A stretch of DNA of 8,110 bases from Thermoleptolyngbya sp046719575 (lineage in GTDB: Bacteria; Cyanobacteriota; Cyanobacteriia; Elainellales; Elainellaceae): the NCBI GenBank assembly GCA_046719575.1, contig JBDNCP010000196.1, positions 1 to 8,110 on the forward strand, in the 5' to 3' direction. The position numbers and the translations under genes are program-made. The notes below the pieces were generated by a model. That model had not been told where the DNA came from. It ran no database searches and worked only from the letters and a program-made list of their open reading frames with translations. Numbering within the stretch: position 1 is the first letter of the stretch; each line of letters starts with the position of its first letter. Shown here in pieces: positions 5,888 through 8,110 of this stretch.

Positions 5888-6023
5888 GCGCTCACCGGCG
5901 GGGACTGCCCTTGACGTTCCAGCAACGCCAAGACAGCCAGTATCGTCGCCCCCAAGCGTGCATGGGATGAGTTGCGCTTGGTGACTCGCACATGAGCCCC
6001 GTGCCGCTGGTCAGGCGCTCCCA

Positions 6024-6994
6024 TTAGTGCCCCGCTAGCTGCTCTACCACGGGGTTGAAGGGATCCATGATTCCACCGAACAGAGAGATGTGTGAGATGC
6101 CGTAGCGCGCACGGCGTTCCTGGAGAGTCTCGATAATCTGGCCAACAGTCCCCACAAGGACGTGGGGCGAGTCCAGAAGCTCCGCATCGCTCAGTTCGAC
6201 GTCGTTGATAAGCCCCCACTCCCGAAAGGCTGCCATCTGCGCGCGGATCTGCTCCACCCCGCTCCGTCGGTCATTCGTGACGATGGCGAAATGTACCAGG
6301 GTATGCAGCTCAAGCTGGTCGGCACGCTCGCCTGCCGCCTGCCGCACCCAGCTTACCGATTCGTCCATCGCTGCGGCCGTGTAGGAGGATAGATCCATGA
6401 CGCCGCTCTCCGACCGCATGTCAAGGCCGACGATGTTGGCCTCCCGTGCTGCGAGCGTGAGAATCCGCCGCCTCGCTCCGCCGATGAAAATAGGCATGTG
6501 TGGGTTTGAGCCGGTGGAATCTGCAGATCCAGCCCCTCGATCTGGTAGTGCTCGCCAGTGAAGGTAACCGATCCGCCCTGAACAAGCTGCTTAATCACGG
6601 ATACCGCCTCAGCCAAGCGAGCCAGTCGCGTGCCGCCGGGTTGGAAGGATAGCCCGAGCGCGCGGTAGTCCAACAGGGACCAGCCCGCGCCGAGACCGAG
6701 CTCGAACCGCCCTCCGGACAGCAGGTCGAACGTTGCTGCCTCGTGCGCCAGCATCGCTGGGTGTCGTAGGTCGTTGTTCAGCGCCTGGCCTCCAAATCGG
6801 AGCGTGTTCGTCGCGTCTGCGGCAGCCATGAACGCGGGAATTGGCGCCAGCCCTGCTTGTGCTGGGTGGTCGCCATGAACAATCATCGCGTACCCAAGGG
6901 ACTCCGCCTTGCGCGCGTACTCCACCCATTCAGTGCGGGATCGAGCCGGGATCGTCGGGATGCTGAAGCGAAATGGGCGCTGCATTTCAGTCAT
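6024..6994 (-). pseudogene. LLM-class flavin/F420-dependent oxidoreductase, frameshifted
   Basis: Luciferase-like monooxygenase-fold enzymes use FMN or F420 to oxidise or reduce small molecules; the substrate here is unknown. The first frame (from ATG 6994, behind GGGAGAGG) gives RPFRFSIPT, LNNDLRHPAML (about 72-82) and DLLSGGRFELGLGAGW (about 90-105). This resembles the MSMEG_2516-type F420-dependent subgroup. It runs to LQIPPAQT. The continuation, MPIFIGGARRRILTLAAREA...ISLFGGIMDPFNPVVEQLAGH, is in another frame from about 6497 to the stop at 6024. Adding one C to the CCC run (plus 6502-6504) gives QTPHMPIFIGG and one protein of about 323 residues. The loss is a single base, so genuine decay and sequencing error are both possible. 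It is GC-rich compared with the large cassette. Confidence 0.85.
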
Positions 6995-7016
6995 GTGCCT
7001 CTCCCACTAAGTGAAT

Positions 7017-7150
7017 AGGCTCTGTCTGCCAATTCGAAATCGTGTAGGATTTCAGGCGATCTTCACATGTTCATTTCGCACCAGAACGCGATCGGCTACC
7101 AGAACACCCACCTGAAAACGTAACCGAAACCGGATTAGCAGACAGAGCCT
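7017..7150. mobile_element. 134-bp MITE-like element with terminal inverted repeats
   Basis: AGGCTCTGTCTGC at 7017-7029 is the inverse of 7138-7150. Over 20 bases the two ends match at 18 positions. The element is flanked by AGTGAAT (7010-7016) and AGTGATT (7151-7157), a near-perfect 7-base direct repeat that looks like a target-site duplication. There is no coding content. It lies between the cassette start and the oxidoreductase gene, close to its ribosome binding site, so it may influence expression. The parent IS is not identified. Confidence 0.6.
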
Positions 7151-7157
7151 AGTGATT

Positions 7158-7240
7158 ACGAAACCTCGAGAAAATTGTGGCCCTCTCGTATGTTAAACAA
7201 CGAAATATGACGGTACCGTCGTGTGTAGGGGTTACCTGAT
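7158..7240. other. Leader of the oxidoreductase cassette
   Basis: No gene is seen between the cassette start and the inverted-repeat element. It holds a perfect 12-base palindrome, GACGGTACCGTC, at 7209-7220, which could be a protein-binding site, and AT-rich stretches (7195-7208) that might belong to a promoter. No -35/-10 pair convinces. Confidence 0.3.
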
Positions 7241-7334
7241 GCCGCCTAACGTTCGCCATAACCGGCGGGATTGGGCGACGCGCCAAAGGCGCGTTGACCA
7301 AGACCGTCCGTGTTGATGGCGTTGTTATGCGGCA
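7241..7334 (-). other. attC site of the DHFR-family cassette
   Basis: On the minus strand, R'' is TGCCGCATAAC (7334-7324) and R' is GTTAGGCGGC (7250-7241). The arms CGCCATCAACACGGACGG and CGCCATAACCGGCGG (the second as reverse complement) pair with unpaired bases. A perfect inner stem ACGCGCC-ttt-GGCGCGT lies at 7278-7294. R'' complements this cassette's start (7897-7887) over 11 bases. The stop codon of the upstream gene lies inside R'', as is common in cassettes. Confidence 0.9.
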
Positions 7335-7896
7335 TTGTCTACCCGGTATTTGCTTTGAACAAAGCCAGATGGAAATGCTTTCGTTGAAATATGACTTAAC
7401 CTGATGTCATGGCCGATGGCGCCAAACAAGGAAATGCCCTCGCCGATGAGAACGGGGACCCGTGTGATGGTTAACTCGTCAATCAGTCCGTCGCGAAGAA
7501 AACTTTGAATGGTAGTGCCCCCATCGACATAGATGTGTTGCACACCTCTGCTTTCCAGTTGGGATAATAAGCTCCGCGGGGGCAATGAGGTGCCCTCTAC
7601 GTTGTGTGTAACGGGCTGTAGTGTCCTTGGATAGCGGCTGCTTAGCACTACAACGCTCTTGCCAGAGTACGGCCATTCCGCAAACGATGAAGCGAGCTCA
7701 TACGTCTTGCGACCGAAAATCAAAGCATCGATCGATTCAAAGAACGATTTGTAACCGTAGTCCTCGTTGCCTGACGCTCCGTCGCTACCAGGCAACCAAT
7801 CAAGAGCGCCGTCTTTACGGGCGATAAATCCATCGATGCTTGTTGCGATGAAAACAGAACATTTAGGCAAGGCACAGACTCCTGACTGCCGCATAA
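7250..7896 (-). mobile_element. Gene cassette with DHFR/RibD_C-family gene
   Basis: A compact 647-bp cassette with one gene in array orientation: 26 bases of leader, then the CDS, whose stop lies in R'' of its own attC. Start and R'' are exact complements. This is the textbook cassette layout and anchors the interpretation of its neighbours. Confidence 0.9.
7325..7870 (-). CDS. Dihydrofolate reductase family (RibD C-terminal-like) protein
   Basis: The 181-residue protein has the DHFR/RibD_C fold signature. An N-terminal PKCSVFIATSIDGFIAR gives the first strand and the DG-I motif. GRKTYE comes in the middle (about 58-63), then HIYVDGGTTIQSFLRDGLID with the G-rich nucleotide-binding turn, and TRVPVLIGEGISLFG. 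Such proteins bind NADPH, but most cassette members have no proven substrate, so trimethoprim resistance should not be assumed. I choose TTG 7870 as start: CAGGAG lies eight bases upstream and the protein then begins M-PKCSVFIATS as in the family. The in-frame ATG at 7894 inside the cassette boundary would add eight unrelated residues. The TAA stop is part of R'' (7325-7327). Confidence 0.9.
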   Translation of the reverse strand: MPKCSVFIATSIDGFIARKDGALDWLPGSDGASGNEDYGYKSFFESIDALIFGRKTYELASSFAEWPYSGKSVVVLSSRYPRTLQPVTHNVEGTSLPPRSLLSQLESRGVQHIYVDGGTTIQSFLRDGLIDELTITRVPVLIGEGISLFGAIGHDIRLSHISTKAFPSGFVQSKYRVDNAA

Positions 7897-7979
7897 CGGT
7901 GAAGTTGTGCGGCGGCAGATACCCTGGAACTCAGCACCAAGTTCTCTCGCCCGTCCGCACCAACGCATTGTTAGGCTGC
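7887..7979 (-). other. attC site of the toxin cassette
   Basis: On the minus strand, R'' is GCAGCCTAAC (7979-7970) and R' is GTTATGCGGCA (7897-7887). The arms GTTGGTGCGGACGG and GTTGTGCGGCGG (the second as reverse complement) pair, leaving one G and one A unpaired. This is the same pattern as the attC at 83-175. Confidence 0.88.
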
Positions 7980-8110
7980 TGGCGCTACAACCACTTAAGC
8001 AACTCGTTATACTCTGCATGTGCGCCAATTCAAAACCAGTAAATGTGGTCATCTTCCAACAAGCCAAGAACCCGGTAGTCCAAACTCACACGAGCTGAAT
8101 AAATTGGTTG
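7897..8110 (-). mobile_element. Partial cassette with RelE/HigB-like toxin gene
   Basis: Only the 3' end is visible: the tail of a toxin gene followed by its attC. The cassette start, and any antitoxin gene, lie beyond the right edge. Confidence 0.7.
7985..8110 (-). pseudogene. RelE/HigB-family mRNA interferase toxin, 3' end, with internal stop
   Basis: Read on the minus strand from 8110, the frame gives IYSARVSLDYRVLGLLEDD, then HIYWF, then TGA (8032-8030), then IGAHAEYNELLKWL and a TAG at 7987-7985. In this toxin family the C-terminus normally reads WFWIGxHxEY. The TGA therefore replaces a tryptophan codon (TGG to TGA, a single G-to-A change). The last 15 residues are cut off, which probably weakens or removes activity. 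The rest of the gene lies outside the window. Reassignment of TGA to Trp in the source organism is possible but unlikely, since other genes here end in TGA. Confidence 0.7.

Larger units (their letters stand above)
5779..7249 (-). mobile_element. Gene cassette with LLM-class oxidoreductase and a MITE-like insertion
   Basis: This 1471-bp cassette runs from TTAGGCGGC (7249) to the attC at 5771-5887 on the minus strand. The start and its own R'' are exact complements over ten bases. The gene is in array orientation. The leader before it is unusually long for a cassette (about 255 bases), and the inverted-repeat element at 7017-7150 accounts for half of that. Confidence 0.82.

Noticed and set aside
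5866..6219. 117-residue minus-strand ORF overlapping the oxidoreductase, ending VSAPPNNAL
   Set aside because: Most of it lies in another frame of the oxidoreductase and the rest reads into the attC. An inner ATG at about 6023 could give some 52 codons, but there is no ribosome binding site or recognisable protein pattern.
7325..7870. Trimethoprim-resistance dfr gene
   Set aside because: The protein has the RibD_C/DHFR-family pattern common in environmental cassettes and is not one I recognise as a known dfrA or dfrB resistance enzyme.
83..7979. Plus-strand orientation of the attC sites
   Set aside because: With plus-strand crossovers the duplicated mini-cassette would differ in its own attC arm after R'', which a cassette duplication cannot give. 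The minus orientation explains the divergence point and the direction of the DHFR-family and oxidoreductase genes.
7720..8098. ORFs in other frames across the DHFR-family gene start, the attC and the toxin tail
   Set aside because: They cross a cassette boundary and conflict with well-supported family sequences.
1..8110. CRISPR array, tRNA or rRNA genes
   Set aside because: No regularly spaced short repeats, cloverleaf or rRNA-like stretches were seen; the only repeats are the mini-cassette copies, attC boxes and the 7017-7150 inverted repeat.

Overview
The window reads as an internal stretch of an integron gene-cassette array. It contains at least five attC-like recombination sites (about 83-175, 5585-5679, 5771-5887, 7241-7334 and 7887-7979). 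Each has a GTTRRRY-type box, its inverse RYYYAAC box, and imperfectly self-complementary arms between them. Three independent signs give the array orientation as the minus strand, so integrase and attI would lie beyond position 8110. (1) The first bases of each complete cassette, read on the minus strand, are the exact complement of that same cassette's own R'' box. (2) A duplicated cassette diverges at the predicted minus-strand crossover point. (3) The extra unpaired bases of the attC arms lie in the arm that would be L''. No integrase, attI or flanking chromosome is visible.

On the minus strand (right to left) the cassettes are: (a) 7897 to beyond 8110, the 3' end of a RelE/HigB-like toxin gene interrupted by a TGA; (b) 7250-7896, a dihydrofolate reductase/RibD_C-family gene; (c) 5779-7249, an LLM-class (F420/flavin-type) oxidoreductase gene with a one-base frameshift, preceded by a 134-bp MITE-like inverted-repeat element; (d) 5595-5778, a 184-bp mini-cassette with a possible 44-codon ORF; (e) 91-5594, a very large 5.5-kb cassette; (f) 90 to beyond 1, a second identical copy of the start of mini-cassette d. 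The big cassette is therefore bracketed by two copies of the same mini-cassette, seen as a perfect 92-bp direct repeat.

Cassette e carries its genes on the plus strand, against the array. They are a type I-like DNA methyltransferase subunit (hsdM, broken near its 5' end by an AATT duplication), a specificity subunit (hsdS), a UPF0175-type antitoxin, a DUF3368-type PIN toxin, a two-domain Xre regulator and a small cysteine-rich (zinc-ribbon-like) protein with a probable 3' frameshift. The hsdM-hsdS, antitoxin-toxin and toxin-regulator pairs each overlap by ATGA, which suggests translational coupling. No hsdR is present. The cassette would supply a modification or defence-related module plus an addiction module that could stabilise it.

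The large cassette looks cyanobacterial: GCGATCGC (HIP1) occurs at 373, 4275 and 4691, and its protein style matches. The smaller cassettes are more GC-rich and of other origin. Cassettes are mobile, so the host itself cannot be firmly named; a cyanobacterium carrying an integron is the simplest inference. Four genes show a frameshift or nonsense change, which means either real cassette decay or indel errors in the assembly; the sequence alone cannot separate these.
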